A stretch of DNA of 64,000 nucleotides from Streptomyces sp. WMMC500 (lineage in GTDB: Bacteria > Actinomycetota > Actinomycetes > Streptomycetales > Streptomycetaceae), in assembly GCF_027497195.1 (NCBI RefSeq), contig NZ_CP114905.1, positions 3,820,001-3,884,000 of the forward strand, in the 5' to 3' direction. Positions 52,020-61,759 of this stretch are shown one piece after another; position 1 is the first letter of the stretch, and each line of letters begins with the position of its first letter. The notes under the pieces are model-generated. The model worked only from the letters and a program-made list of their open reading frames with translations, did no database searches and had not been told where the DNA came from. Position numbers and translations under genes: made by a program.

Positions 52020-53009
52020 TCAGCGGACGACCGTCTGGATCTCCTTCACGGTCACGTCCTGCTCGGAGACCGACAGCCCGTCGGGCAGGTCGCCGTTCTG
52101 CGGCTCACCGTCCGGGCCCGACGTCGGGTTCCACGTGACGTCCCAGACGATCTGCGCCTCCATCGGGTACGTGCCGTCACCCGAGGACTTGCGGTACGTG
52201 ATGTTGCAGCCGGCACCCTCGCTGTCAACCTGGTAGCCGCCGCCCGCCTCGACCAGGTCGTACGTGCACGCGGACGGCTCCGCGTACTCCGTGCCCGCTT
52301 CGATGCGCAGCGAGACCGGCTCGGCGACGGTGGTGGCCGCGATGTCGATGCCGGCCTGCGCGTTGACGAGGCTGGCCGTCGTCCAGACGCGGTCCAGCGG
52401 CTCGCTGAACTCGATCTTCGTGGGCAGGTTCACCACGTTGCGGTCCTCGTTCGGCTTCAGGTCGACCGGCGGCGCCGGGAGCTTGGTCCTGTCGTACGCC
52501 AGCCCCGCGAGGATCTCCGGGTCGACGGCGTCGGCCGGCGGGTCGGGGTCGCCGCGGTCCACCCAGATCCACAGCTCGCCGATCTCGCAGGAGCGCGGCG
52601 ACATCATCGGGGTGCGCTCCCACCACATGCCGTCCCTGTCCTTGTGGGCGTCGGTCTCCTCCTCCCGGTTGTCCGCGGTGTCGTGGTCGATGCCCTCCAG
52701 CGGACCCTTCTCCTCCAGCTCCTCGTTGTGCTCGTACAGCTCCTGGTTGGTGTACCGGGGCTCGAACCAGCACACCGGCGGCGACCAGTCGCCCGAGGAA
52801 CTGGACATCGGCTGGGTGCCGCCGGGGCTGTGGTAGATGTACTCCACGCTTGAGCCGATGTCGCCGTCACCGGTGTCCCCGCCCGGCGTGGTGGTGCCGG
52901 TGGGACGCTCCGCGGCGGCCCCGCCGGCGGAGGCGAGCAGCAGCCCGCAGGCCAGCGCGGTGACCGTGGCGGCGGTGCGCGATCGGTGTGTCAGGCTTCG
53001 TCGCGACAT
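52020..53009 (-). CDS. Secreted protein, unknown
   Basis: A 329-residue exported protein with a Sec signal (TAATVTALACGLLLASAG, cut near AAA-ERP). The mature part is acidic, with Cys residues and Trp-rich segments (DWSPPVCWFEPRYTNQEL; GMWWERTPMM; CEIGELWIWVDRGDP), and ends in beta-rich sequence. It resembles a set of Streptomyces secreted proteins of unknown role that are encoded next to a lipoprotein, as here. Its ATG lies 19 bases inside the upstream lipoprotein gene, so the two are coupled. Confidence 0.72.
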   Translation of the reverse strand: MSRRSLTHRSRTAATVTALACGLLLASAGGAAAERPTGTTTPGGDTGDGDIGSSVEYIYHSPGGTQPMSSSSGDWSPPVCWFEPRYTNQELYEHNEELEEKGPLEGIDHDTADNREEETDAHKDRDGMWWERTPMMSPRSCEIGELWIWVDRGDPDPPADAVDPEILAGLAYDRTKLPAPPVDLKPNEDRNVVNLPTKIEFSEPLDRVWTTASLVNAQAGIDIAATTVAEPVSLRIEAGTEYAEPSACTYDLVEAGGGYQVDSEGAGCNITYRKSSGDGTYPMEAQIVWDVTWNPTSGPDGEPQNGDLPDGLSVSEQDVTVKEIQTVVR

Positions 53010-53635
53010 TCCTTGCTCCCCCTGGTTGCCTGGTAGTCCACGACCTTCCAGCCGTCCGCGCCCTTCTCCATCGTGGCGCGCGCGTCGATGTAGGAGTCGA
53101 GCGTGGCCGGGGTCTTGTCGACCTTTCCGGTCTCGGTGTCCTTCACGTACGCCCTGCTCTGGTCCTCGCAGTACGCGACGACGGCGCGGCCGTCCTTCAG
53201 CGAGGTGACCTCGCGGAAGTAGAAGGTGTCGAGTCCGGTGATGGTGATGCCGTCCTTGCGGTACGTCGCGAAGTCGGCCTCGAACGTGGCGGCGGCCTCG
53301 CCGTCCCAGTACTTCGCGAAGTTCGCCGTCGCCTCGGTGGCGGCGTACGCCTCCTGCTGGGCCATCAGCGCGTAGCCGTGGTCCCGCAGGATCGCGTCCT
53401 TCCGCTCGTCCCCCGTGGCGTCCTCGGCGATCTCGACCTCCACGTCGTCCGGGAGGTCGAACCGCGGGGCACCGGGCTCGCCGGCCGACGGGTCGGCGGA
53501 CGGCTCCTTGTTGCCCGTCTTCGCGCCCTCGATCTCGTCGCCGGACGAGCCTCCGTCGTCGCCGCAGCCGGTCAGCAGCAACGCTGCCGCGGCCACCGCG
53601 GCCGCGGCCGCCGTACCTGCCCTGCGCGCTTTCAT
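52991..53635 (-). CDS. Lipoprotein, unknown
   Basis: A 214-residue lipoprotein: signal MKARRAGTAAAAAVAAAALLL, quoted in part, with the lipobox LLTGC at about residues 20-24. An acidic linker follows, then a mixed alpha/beta domain (FAKYWDGEAAATFEADFATYRKDG in part; VVAYCEDQSRAYVKD; WKVVDYQATRGSKEC) with an NTF2-like appearance. It is probably anchored outside the membrane and works with the secreted protein read next. GGAGGG lies eleven bases before the start. Confidence 0.78.
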   Translation of the reverse strand: MKARRAGTAAAAAVAAAALLLTGCGDDGGSSGDEIEGAKTGNKEPSADPSAGEPGAPRFDLPDDVEVEIAEDATGDERKDAILRDHGYALMAQQEAYAATEATANFAKYWDGEAAATFEADFATYRKDGITITGLDTFYFREVTSLKDGRAVVAYCEDQSRAYVKDTETGKVDKTPATLDSYIDARATMEKGADGWKVVDYQATRGSKECRDEA

Positions 53636-53784
53636 CGTGCGGTCATCCCTCCGTCGCGTGTGGGAGGGGAGCCACCTGCCCCCGTTGTGCCCGACCGAGG
53701 TTAGCGAAACGCGGCGGCGTCTTCGATGGCGGGAAAGCAACCATGCCGTCACAGACCGGTGAGGGTGACCTTGGCGTGTCCCGG

Positions 53785-55278
53785 TCAGGCATCGGCGTGC
53801 TGGCGGGCGGCGAGCGCGTGGGCGACGTCCTTCGTCGCCGGGTAGAGGTCCAGGTAGTGGGCGTAGAGCTGCGCGTAGACGCCGGCCGCGGCGGGGTTCG
53901 GGGTGACCGTCGACTCGACCGGGTTCCAGGCGGCGATGTCCACCGGGGACGCCGTGCCGGCGCCGACTGCGGCAAGGAATGCGTCACCGTACGCGGCGCC
54001 GATGAGATGGCGCGGGACCTGCTGCTCCTTGCCGGTGACGTCGGAGACGATCTGCGTCCACAGCTCGCGGGCGCCGCCGCCGACCGCGACGAGGCGGGCC
54101 GGCGCGCCGCCGGCCTCGGTCATGGCGGCGAGGTTGTGGCGGACGCCGTACGCGGTGGCCTCCAGCGCGGCGCGGTAGAGGTGGCCGCGGCCGTGCCGGA
54201 GGGTGAGGCCGTGGATCAGGCCGCGGGCGTCGGGGTCGAAGAGGGGCGTGCGTTCGCCCGCGAAGTACGGGAGCATCAGCAGCCCTTCCGCGCCCGGCGG
54301 GACGGCGGCGGCCTCGGCGACGAGGGTGGCGTAGTCGGAGCCGGTGAGGTCGCGCAGCCAGCCGGTGACGGCGCCGGAGGTGGCCATGCCGGCGGCCAGG
54401 CAGTACGTGCCGGGGAAGGCGCCCGCCGTGCCCCACAGCCGCGGGCTGGAGACCGGCTGCTCGACGACGTTGACCAGGAACATCGTCGTGCCGTACATGA
54501 GCATCAGGTCCCCCGGGCCGGTGGCGCCGACCGCCGTGGACTCCGCCCAGGCGTCGACCGTGCCGGCGACGACGGGGACGCCGGCGGGCAGGCCCGTGGC
54601 GGCGGCGGCAGCCGGGGTGACCTCGCCGACGACGTCCGCGGGCCAGACCAGCTCCGGCCACTCCAGCCCCGGCGCGATCTCCTCGCACCGCTCCGCGATC
54701 CAGCGCCGCCCGCGCAGGTCGTACAGGGGCGTGCACTGGCTCGCGGAGTGGTGGTCCAGGACGTACGCGCCGGTGAGCCGGTGCGCGAGCAGCGAACTGG
54801 CCATGTACCAGCGGCGGGTACGTGCGTACACCTCCGGCTCGTGGCGGCGCAGCCACTCCAGCTTCGGCCCCACCGCCTGGCTGGTCAGCGGCGAGCCGCA
54901 CCGCGCGATGACCGCCTCCGCGCCGTACCGGGCGGTCTGCGCCTCGATCTCGGCGCCGGCGCGCGTGTCGACGCCGTAGAGGATCGCCGGCCGCAGCGGG
55001 GTGCCGGCGGCGTCGACGGGCAGGAGGCAGGGGCCGATCCCGCTGACGCCCACGGCCCCGATCGCCTCCCCCGCCTGGCCCGCCGCGGCCGTCAGCTCGG
55101 TGGCGAGCGCGGTGAAGTCGGCCCACCACACCTCCTCGGCATCGTGCTCGACCCAGCCGGGCCGCGGGGTGGCGGTGGCGTGCGCGCGCACCGCCTGGGC
55201 GACGAGGGTGCCGTCGCCGCGGACGAGCACGCCCTTGGACGACGAGGTGCCGATGTCGATGCCGAGGAGGAGCCCCAT
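53785..55278 (-). CDS. FGGY-family carbohydrate kinase (xylulokinase-like)
   Basis: A 497-residue sugar kinase: LLLGIDIGTSSSKGVLV is the N-terminal phosphate loop, GVSGIGPCLLPVD and YGVDTRAGAEIE are sugar-side segments, GTVDAWAESTAVGATGPGD the hinge, and LVAVGGGARELWTQIVSDV the C-terminal ATP site. It would phosphorylate the ketose made by the isomerase encoded upstream. Whether it acts on xylulose, ribulose or fuculose is open. The ATG lies five bases after the binding-protein stop, so it is the last gene of the importer operon. Confidence 0.85.
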   Translation of the reverse strand: MGLLLGIDIGTSSSKGVLVRGDGTLVAQAVRAHATATPRPGWVEHDAEEVWWADFTALATELTAAAGQAGEAIGAVGVSGIGPCLLPVDAAGTPLRPAILYGVDTRAGAEIEAQTARYGAEAVIARCGSPLTSQAVGPKLEWLRRHEPEVYARTRRWYMASSLLAHRLTGAYVLDHHSASQCTPLYDLRGRRWIAERCEEIAPGLEWPELVWPADVVGEVTPAAAAATGLPAGVPVVAGTVDAWAESTAVGATGPGDLMLMYGTTMFLVNVVEQPVSSPRLWGTAGAFPGTYCLAAGMATSGAVTGWLRDLTGSDYATLVAEAAAVPPGAEGLLMLPYFAGERTPLFDPDARGLIHGLTLRHGRGHLYRAALEATAYGVRHNLAAMTEAGGAPARLVAVGGGARELWTQIVSDVTGKEQQVPRHLIGAAYGDAFLAAVGAGTASPVDIAAWNPVESTVTPNPAAAGVYAQLYAHYLDLYPATKDVAHALAARQHADA

Positions 55279-55283
55279 GGTTG

Positions 55284-56303
55284 TCAGTCGACCTTCCCGC
55301 TCATGTCGTACTTGGCGTAGACGTCCTCGGCGTTCTCCTTGGTGATCTCCACCGTGCCGAGCGTCTGCTTCTTCTCCACCTTCTCGCCCGCGGCGATGTC
55401 GGCGGCGGTCTTCGCGGCCTCCTGCGCGCCGGTCGGGTAGAGGTAGGTGTACGCCATCCGCTCCTGCTGGACGGCGCGGATGCCGCCGTCGGGGATGGCG
55501 AGGCCGTCGATGCCGATGAACTTGATCTCGTCCTTGCCCGCGGCCTTCGCCGCCTGCTGGGCGCCGATGGCCATCGGGTCGTTGTGGGCGTAGACCAGGT
55601 CGATGTCGGTGCCGCGGGCGAGCCACTGCTGCATGATCTTCGTGCCCTCGGGCTGGAGCCACTTGCCCTCGCGTTCCTCGACGACCTTGATGTCGGGGTT
55701 CTCGCCGATCGCCGCCATGAAGCCGTCGTGGCGCTGCTTCTGCGGCTCGGTGGAGAGCAGGCCGCGCAGCTCCGCCACGTTGCCGCCGTCCGGCAGCTCC
55801 CTGACGACGGCTTCGCCGGCCTTCCTGCCGATCTCGTGGTTGTCGCCGCCGATGAAGGAGGTGTAGCACTCGGTGTCGACGGTGCGGTCCAGGATGATGA
55901 CGGGGATGTCGGCCGCGCACGCCTGCTCGACGGCGGGGGTGACGGGGGCGGGTTCGTTCGGCGAGACGATGAGGATGTCGACCTTCTGCTGGATGAACTG
56001 CTGGATCTGGCTGACCTGCTGCGCGTTGTCCTGCTGGGCGTCGGCGATCGGCAGCAGCTTCAGGTTCGGGTAGTCCTTGACGTAGTACTCCAGTTGCTTG
56101 TTGAGCTGGGCGCGGTACGGCTCGGCGTTGTTGGCCTGCGAGTAGCCGATGACGAACTCGTCGCCGGCGCCCTTCTCGCCGCCGTCGCCCTCCTCGGTCT
56201 TGGAGGCGCAGCCGGCGGCCAGGGCGGTCGCGGCGAGCACGGCGGTGGCGGCGGTCAGCGCGCGGCGCGGGGTGCGGGTGCGGGGGCGGGGGCTGCTGCT
56301 CAT
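55284..56303 (-). CDS. Sugar ABC transporter substrate-binding lipoprotein
   Basis: A 339-residue periplasmic binding protein of the ribose/galactose class. Twin-Arg-like PRRALTAATAVLA and lipobox LAAGC (about residues 29-33) anchor it. The core has FVIGYSQANNAEPYRAQLN, VDILIVSPNEPAPVTPAVEQA, DIPVIILDRTVDTECYTSFIG and VYAHNDPMAIGAQQA, all typical. It captures the sugar for the ABC permease and ATPase encoded upstream. GAGGAG precedes the start; the ATG overlaps the permease stop region (ATGA). Confidence 0.92.
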   Translation of the reverse strand: MSSSPRPRTRTPRRALTAATAVLAATALAAGCASKTEEGDGGEKGAGDEFVIGYSQANNAEPYRAQLNKQLEYYVKDYPNLKLLPIADAQQDNAQQVSQIQQFIQQKVDILIVSPNEPAPVTPAVEQACAADIPVIILDRTVDTECYTSFIGGDNHEIGRKAGEAVVRELPDGGNVAELRGLLSTEPQKQRHDGFMAAIGENPDIKVVEEREGKWLQPEGTKIMQQWLARGTDIDLVYAHNDPMAIGAQQAAKAAGKDEIKFIGIDGLAIPDGGIRAVQQERMAYTYLYPTGAQEAAKTAADIAAGEKVEKKQTLGTVEITKENAEDVYAKYDMSGKVD

Positions 56304-57508
56304 CGTGGGTTCTCCTCGGAGGCGGGTGCGGGGGTGGGGCCGGGGACCGGGGCCTTGGCTGGGGTGCGGCCCGGTCCCGTGCGGGATCGGCCGCCGCGTA
56401 GCCTGTCGATGCCGTTCTTGATGCTCTGCAGCAGGTCGGGGCGTTGCAGCACGACCGCCAGGACGACGATCGAGCCCTTGATGACCAACTGCCAGTTGTC
56501 GTCGACGGCGTTGAGGCCGAGGACGTTGTCGAGCAGGGTGAGGATCAGCGCGCCGACGAAGGTGCCGATGATCGTGCCCTTGCCGCCGGCGAGCGAGGCG
56601 CCGCCGATGACGGCGGCGGCGATGGCGTCGAGTTCGTACGTGTAGCCGGCCTGCGGGTCGGCGGAGACGCTGTACGCCGCGTCGATGGGGCCGGCGAAGC
56701 CGGCGAGCATCCCGGAGAGGGTGAAGACGGCGATGATGACGAAGGTGACGTTGATGCCGGAGAGCCGGGCGGCGGTCGGGTTGCCGCCGACGGCGTAGAT
56801 GTGCCGGCCGAAGGTGGTGCGGGACAGCAGCAGGTGGAAGACGACGCAGACCATGAGGAAGGCGAGGACGGGGAAGTAGATGCCGTCCGGGCCGAGGATG
56901 CCTTCGAGGACGTTGTTGTCGGGGGTGCCGAGCTTCTGGAACGCCTCGGAGTTCTCGGTGAGTTCGCCGTCCTCGCCGGCGACGAGGGTGCCGACGGACT
57001 CGTTGTCGCTCATCTTCCGGTCGAGCCCTCTGGCGATCGACATCATCGCCAGAGTCATGACAAACGATTGAATCTTCAGCCACGCGGTCCCGATGCCGTT
57101 GGCGAGGCCGAAGCCGGCGCCGATGAGCATGCACGCGGGCACGATCAGCCAGACGGGCATGTCGTGGTGGGCCACCATGATGGCCGCGGACATCGACGCG
57201 AAGCCCATCAGCGAGCCGACCGACAGGTCGATGCCCGCCGCCAGGATGACGAGCGTGACGCCGACCGCGAGGATGCCGCGGGTGGCGAACGCGCCGACCG
57301 CGTTGGTCAGGTTGGTCTGGTTGAGGAAGACGTCGCCCTTGGTGATCACGCCGATGGCGACGATGAGGATGAGGCCGATGTACGCCTGCAGTGAGCCGAG
57401 CACCGGCAGGATCCGCCGGGCTCGCGACACGGCGCCGTCCGGGCCGCCGTCGCCGGCGGGGGCCTCTGCGTCCGGCTGTTCCGGCTGTTCCGGCTGGGTA
57501 CTGGTCAT
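56300..57508 (-). CDS. Ribose-type ABC transporter permease
   Basis: A 402-residue membrane protein of the RbsC/AraH class with about ten hydrophobic segments. ILAAGIDLSVGSLMGF is the class signature; YAVGGNPTAARLSGINV and IGGASLAGGKGTIIGTFVGALIL are the conserved late segments. A 35-residue hydrophilic insertion around residues 170-210 (between MSIARGLD and GPDGIYFP) is longer than in RbsC but usual for this subgroup. It overlaps both the ATPase and the binding-protein genes by four bases. Confidence 0.92.
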   Translation of the reverse strand: MTSTQPEQPEQPDAEAPAGDGGPDGAVSRARRILPVLGSLQAYIGLILIVAIGVITKGDVFLNQTNLTNAVGAFATRGILAVGVTLVILAAGIDLSVGSLMGFASMSAAIMVAHHDMPVWLIVPACMLIGAGFGLANGIGTAWLKIQSFVMTLAMMSIARGLDRKMSDNESVGTLVAGEDGELTENSEAFQKLGTPDNNVLEGILGPDGIYFPVLAFLMVCVVFHLLLSRTTFGRHIYAVGGNPTAARLSGINVTFVIIAVFTLSGMLAGFAGPIDAAYSVSADPQAGYTYELDAIAAAVIGGASLAGGKGTIIGTFVGALILTLLDNVLGLNAVDDNWQLVIKGSIVVLAVVLQRPDLLQSIKNGIDRLRGGRSRTGPGRTPAKAPVPGPTPAPASEENPR

Positions 57509-59091
57509 CTCCGGGTCCCTCGAAGGTGGTGGGTGGTGACGGTCTCGCGCGCCATCGCCGCGGTGAGGATGGCCTCCTGGCCGGCCTGCGGCCCGCGCGC
57601 CGGATCGCGGTGGAACTCGCCGGTCAGCCGGCCCTCGCAGAGCACCAGCACCCGGTCGCACATGCCGATCAGCTCGGGCAGCTCGGAGGAGACCGCGAGG
57701 ATCGCGGTGCCCTGCGCGGCCAGTTCCTCCATGAGCCGGTGGATCTCGGCCTTGGCGCCGACGTCGATGCCGCGCGTCGGCTCGTCCATGAGCAGCACGC
57801 TGGGCTTGGTCAGCAGGCACTTGGCGAGGACGACCTTCTGCTGGTTGCCGCCGGACAGGTGCTGTACGGCGGTCTCCAGGCCGGGTGTCTTCACCTTCAG
57901 CGCCTCGATCTGCCCGGCGACCGCGGCCCGTTCGCGGCGCTTGTGCACCGTGCGCCACGGGGTGCGGTAGCGGGCCAGGGCGGCGAGGGAGCCGTTGAAC
58001 CGCACGGTGTTCGCGGTCACCAGGCTCTGCCCCTTGCGGTCCTCCGCGACGAGCGCGAGGCCGCGGCGGATGGCGTGGCCGGGGCTGCGCGGGCGGTACG
58101 GGCGGCCGTCCACGGTGATCCGGCCGTGCGCCCTGGCGCCGTAGTGGCCGAAGAGCGCCTGGAGCACCTCGCTGCGCCCGGCGCCCATCAGCCCGGCGAG
58201 CCCGACGATCTCCCCGGCCCGTACGGTGACGTCCACGCCGTACAGCGACGGGCCGCCGTCCTGCGAGACGTACGTCAGCCCCTCGGCGGCCAGCCGGGCC
58301 TCGCCGCCGCGGTGCTGCTCCGCGCGGCGCGGGAACAGCTCGCCGAGCGGGCGGCCGACCATGAGCTGGATCAGCTCGGCCCGGGTGGTCTCCGCCATCC
58401 GGCGGGTGCCGACGTACGCGCCGTCGCGCAGCACGGTGACGGCATCGGCGATCTCCTCCAGCTCCTCCAGCCGGTGGGAGATGTACACGACGCCGACGCC
58501 GCGGGCGGTCAGGTCGCGGATGACGGCGAAGAGGCGCCGTACCTCGGCGTCCGCGAGCGCCGAGGTCGGCTCGTCCATGACGAGCAGCCGGACGTCGAGG
58601 TTGAGGGCCTTCGCCACCTCGATGAGCTGCTGCTCCGCCAGCCGGCAGTGCTTCACGAGCCGCCGCGGCGGCACGGCCAGGCCGAGGCCCGCGAGCAGGT
58701 CGCGGGCGCGAGCCTCCTGGGCCTTCTTGTCGACGGTGCCGCGGGCGGTGCGCAGCTCGCGGCCGAGGAAGACGTTCTCGGCGACGGACAGCTCCGGGAC
58801 GAGGTTGAGCTCCTGGTGGATCATCCCGATGCCGTGCCGCTGCGCGTCCTTGGGCGAGTGGATGGCGGCGGGCGCGCCGTCGCGCTCGATGACGCCCTCG
58901 TAGTCGGGGTGCACCCCGGCGAGGACGTTCATGAGCGTTGACTTGCCGGCGCCGTTCTCGCCGAGGAGCGCGACCACCTCCCCGGCGTGCACGGTCAGCT
59001 CGACCCCCTTCAGGGCCCGTACGCCGGGGAACGACTTGGCGATACCGCGCATCGCCAGCAGGGGCGTTGCGCTGTGCGCTTCGCTGGACAT
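57505..59091 (-). CDS. Ribose-type ABC transporter ATPase (two cassettes)
   Basis: A 528-residue ATPase with two ABC cassettes (RbsA/XylG type). The first has GENGAGKSTLMN (Walker A), HCRLAEQQLIEVAKAL (signature position) and LLVMDEPTSAL (Walker B). The second has a degenerate Walker A (GLMGAGRSEVLQ), HLSGGNQQKVVLAKCL and LLMDEPTRGIDVG. Degeneracy of the second P loop is normal for this class. It is the first gene of the importer-kinase operon; 295 bases without a gene separate it from the isomerase. Confidence 0.92.
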   Translation of the reverse strand: MSSEAHSATPLLAMRGIAKSFPGVRALKGVELTVHAGEVVALLGENGAGKSTLMNVLAGVHPDYEGVIERDGAPAAIHSPKDAQRHGIGMIHQELNLVPELSVAENVFLGRELRTARGTVDKKAQEARARDLLAGLGLAVPPRRLVKHCRLAEQQLIEVAKALNLDVRLLVMDEPTSALADAEVRRLFAVIRDLTARGVGVVYISHRLEELEEIADAVTVLRDGAYVGTRRMAETTRAELIQLMVGRPLGELFPRRAEQHRGGEARLAAEGLTYVSQDGGPSLYGVDVTVRAGEIVGLAGLMGAGRSEVLQALFGHYGARAHGRITVDGRPYRPRSPGHAIRRGLALVAEDRKGQSLVTANTVRFNGSLAALARYRTPWRTVHKRRERAAVAGQIEALKVKTPGLETAVQHLSGGNQQKVVLAKCLLTKPSVLLMDEPTRGIDVGAKAEIHRLMEELAAQGTAILAVSSELPELIGMCDRVLVLCEGRLTGEFHRDPARGPQAGQEAILTAAMARETVTTHHLRGTRR

Positions 59092-59386
59092 GCGGTTGGC
59101 TGCTCACCTTCCGTTGCTGGTCGGGTGGTTGGCTCTGCGGCGGCCGGGCCGCTGCCGGATCCGGGGGCCACGCCCCGGGCCCCGCCGCGCGCTCCGTAAT
59201 GCCGGCAGGGGACCGGGGCGTGCGTTTCCGCCGCCCGCAGGGGCTCGGCGGCTCGCCGCCGCGCGGGACCGGCCCGGCGGCTTCGACGCGGGCCTGGGAC
59301 CGCCGCGTAGCGGCCGGTCCGGCCGAGCGCCGGTGATGCCCCCGCCGCGCGGGGGCGACGAGGAACCCCGCCGCCGGAGCCCGCGG

Positions 59387-60805
59387 CTACACCGCGTCGC
59401 CGAAGCCGTCGTACGCGATGCCGAGCTGGTCGCAGACCGCGCGGAGGTCGGCGACGTAGTCGCCGGGGACCGCGTGGATGTGGTTGCTGCCGAAGCGGGT
59501 CAGGAACTCCTCCGCCGGGGCGTTCAGCCGCGCGAAGGCGTGCGGCCACTCCCAGGTCGTGGCCCGCATCATGCGCTCGTTGGTCTCCGCGTCGTACTGC
59601 ACGAACTCGCCGCGCATCACGTGCATCCGGTACTCGCCGCGCAGCCGCGTGAGGCGGGCGAAGGTCATCGCGCCGGGAGCGGCGAGGTGCTGGACGGAGG
59701 CGCCGCCGGCCGGGAAGTAGAAGACCTCGGGCAGGAAGCTGACGTGCCGCATGTTCTCCGCGGGGTCGGCGGAGCGGGCCGCGTACCAGGTGGCGTGCTG
59801 GCCGGAGTTGCACAGGTCCCAGACCTGCTTGCCGGTGTCGTAGTGCCGGACGTCGGCGAAGAGCACGGGGTCGCCGGAGAGCAGCTTGAGCACCTGCATC
59901 GTCAGCGCCGCGTCCATGTCCGCCTCGGTGGAGGTGACGTGCGTCTCCTTCGGGCCCTCCCAGTCGTACGGGTCGTTGAGGAACGCCTCGGCGACGTCCA
60001 TGGTGCAGAAGTTCGCGGTCAGCTCCGGCTGGCCCTTGATGCCGGAGAAGTCGAGGTTCCACTCCTCGATCAGCTCGCGCATCGCGTAGTACGAGCGGAT
60101 CTGCCGCTCCAGCAGCTCGGGGGTGAGCCGGTCGCCGTCGTACTCCACGCCGGCCGCGTGCCGCTCGATCCAGGTGCGGGCGTTCTTCACCCGCGCCGCG
60201 TCGGCGTTCTCGCTGCGCCGCACGATCTCCCACTGGTCGATCTCCTCGACGTCGACGCCGAAGACCTTCATCCACTGGTCGGTGTTGGCGGTGGCGGTGT
60301 ACATGCCCATGGGCCGGCCGCCGATCCGGCCGAAGGTGGAGCCGCGCAGCCCCTGCACGGCGGCGCCCGCGCGGACGTGGGTGAGGATCCGGTCGCGTAC
60401 CTCCGGATCCGCCAGGTCGCCCCAGGCGCGGGCGTGGGTGCGGCCGATCTGGTCGAGGCCGCCGGCGCCGGCCAGGAGGCCGACCATGCCGGGGAACTGC
60501 GGGTCGAGGTTGGCGACCATCAGGATCGGTCCCGGGGTGGCCTCGGCGGCGAGCATGGTGAAGTGCGGGAACGTCCACACGGAGTGGTGGAAGATCGTCA
60601 CGTCCACGTGCCGCTCGGCGAGCCAGCGGGCCTGGGAGGTGGCGAGGACGTTGGACTCCACGTGCTCGGGCGCGACGATCACCTCGTGCCCGGCCTCGCC
60701 GAGCATGGCCGCCAGCTCGCGCGCGGCGCGGGAGACGTGGTCGCGTACGTCCCGCTGGACGTAGTCCCGGCCGTCGGAGATGGACAGCAGACCGATACGT
60801 GCCAT
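59387..60805 (-). CDS. L-fucose/L-arabinose isomerase family protein
   Basis: A 472-residue aldose-ketose isomerase family protein. It begins ARIGLLSISDGRDYVQRDV; GAAVQGLRGSTFGRIGGRPMGMY, quoted as LRGSTFGRIGG, is a family segment. The central metal ligands are expected around LDFSGIKGQPELTANFC and THVTSTEADMDAALTM. The C-terminal half has the L-fucose isomerase C-domain look. The substrate may be L-arabinose, L-fucose or a related sugar and cannot be fixed from sequence. GGAGG lies eight bases before the start. It sits between two transporter sets and would feed the FGGY kinase. Confidence 0.8.
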   Translation of the reverse strand: MARIGLLSISDGRDYVQRDVRDHVSRAARELAAMLGEAGHEVIVAPEHVESNVLATSQARWLAERHVDVTIFHHSVWTFPHFTMLAAEATPGPILMVANLDPQFPGMVGLLAGAGGLDQIGRTHARAWGDLADPEVRDRILTHVRAGAAVQGLRGSTFGRIGGRPMGMYTATANTDQWMKVFGVDVEEIDQWEIVRRSENADAARVKNARTWIERHAAGVEYDGDRLTPELLERQIRSYYAMRELIEEWNLDFSGIKGQPELTANFCTMDVAEAFLNDPYDWEGPKETHVTSTEADMDAALTMQVLKLLSGDPVLFADVRHYDTGKQVWDLCNSGQHATWYAARSADPAENMRHVSFLPEVFYFPAGGASVQHLAAPGAMTFARLTRLRGEYRMHVMRGEFVQYDAETNERMMRATTWEWPHAFARLNAPAEEFLTRFGSNHIHAVPGDYVADLRAVCDQLGIAYDGFGDAV

Positions 60806-60886
60806 GTGGCTGGCCTCCAATTGCGTGCGGTTGTCGTGCCGTGGTGGCGGGGCTGCGGTCGCGCGCGTACGGCGCGTGGGGGCGCG

Positions 60887-61759
60887 TTACTTGAGGCCGG
60901 AGGTCTTGATGGACTCGACCATCTGGCGCTGGAAGAAGAGGAAGAGCATCAGCATCGGGATCACCGCGACCACGGCGGCGGCGAGGATGTAGTTCCAGTT
61001 GGCGCCGTACTGGGTGGTGAAGGACGCGATGCCGACCTGGGTGACGGTCAGGTTCTCGCTGCTGGTGGCGACCAGCGGCCAGGCGAAGGCGTTCCAGTTG
61101 GCGAGGAAGAAGAACACCGACAGCGCGGCGAGGATGGGCCGGGACAGCGGCAGGATGATGCTCCAGTAGATCCGCCAGTAGCCGGCGCCGTCGGCGATCG
61201 CCGCCTCCTCCAGCTCCCGCGGGATGCCGAGGTAGAACTGCCGGAGCAGGAAGATGCCGAAGGCGTTGAAGAGCGGCGGGATGATCAGGGCCGCGTAGCT
61301 GTCGAGCATGCCCATCTCGCGGACGACGATGAACAGCGGGATGAGGATCACCGGCGGGGTGATCAGCAGCGTGGAGAAGATGACGACGAAGATGCCGTCG
61401 CGGCCGGGGAAGCGCAGGCGGGCGAGGGCGTAGGCGGCCATCGAGTGGAAGAACAGGGCGACGATCGTGATGATCGCGGCGGTGAGGAAGCTGTTCCACA
61501 GCCAGCGGTCGAAGGCCACTTCGGTGAGGACGTAGCGGAAGTTGCCCCAGGTGACCTCCTCGGGGATCAGCTTGCCGTCGGTGACGGCCTCGCGCGGCTT
61601 GAACGCCGAGGTGATCAGCCACAGGATCGGGAAGACGCTCAGCACCGACAGCACGATGGCCAGCACCGTGAGCCCGGCGCGGGCGCGGCGGCGGCCGGGG
61701 CCGCGCGGCGGGGCGGGGCGGGCGGCGGCGGTGCCGCCGGCCAGGGTGTCACTGCTCAT
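60887..61759 (-). CDS. MalG-type sugar ABC transporter permease
   Basis: A 290-residue inner-membrane protein with six segments. The EAA loop reads ELEEAAIADGAGYWRIYWSIILPLS, quoted here as EEAAIADGAG, which contacts the ATPase. WPLVATSSENLTVTQVGIA and the C-terminal FFQRQMVESIKTSGLK are typical MalG. It overlaps the malF-like gene by eleven bases. No dedicated ATPase is encoded here; many Streptomyces systems share MsiK. It is read into the isomerase gene. Confidence 0.9.
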   Translation of the reverse strand: MSSDTLAGGTAAARPAPPRGPGRRRARAGLTVLAIVLSVLSVFPILWLITSAFKPREAVTDGKLIPEEVTWGNFRYVLTEVAFDRWLWNSFLTAAIITIVALFFHSMAAYALARLRFPGRDGIFVVIFSTLLITPPVILIPLFIVVREMGMLDSYAALIIPPLFNAFGIFLLRQFYLGIPRELEEAAIADGAGYWRIYWSIILPLSRPILAALSVFFFLANWNAFAWPLVATSSENLTVTQVGIASFTTQYGANWNYILAAAVVAVIPMLMLFLFFQRQMVESIKTSGLK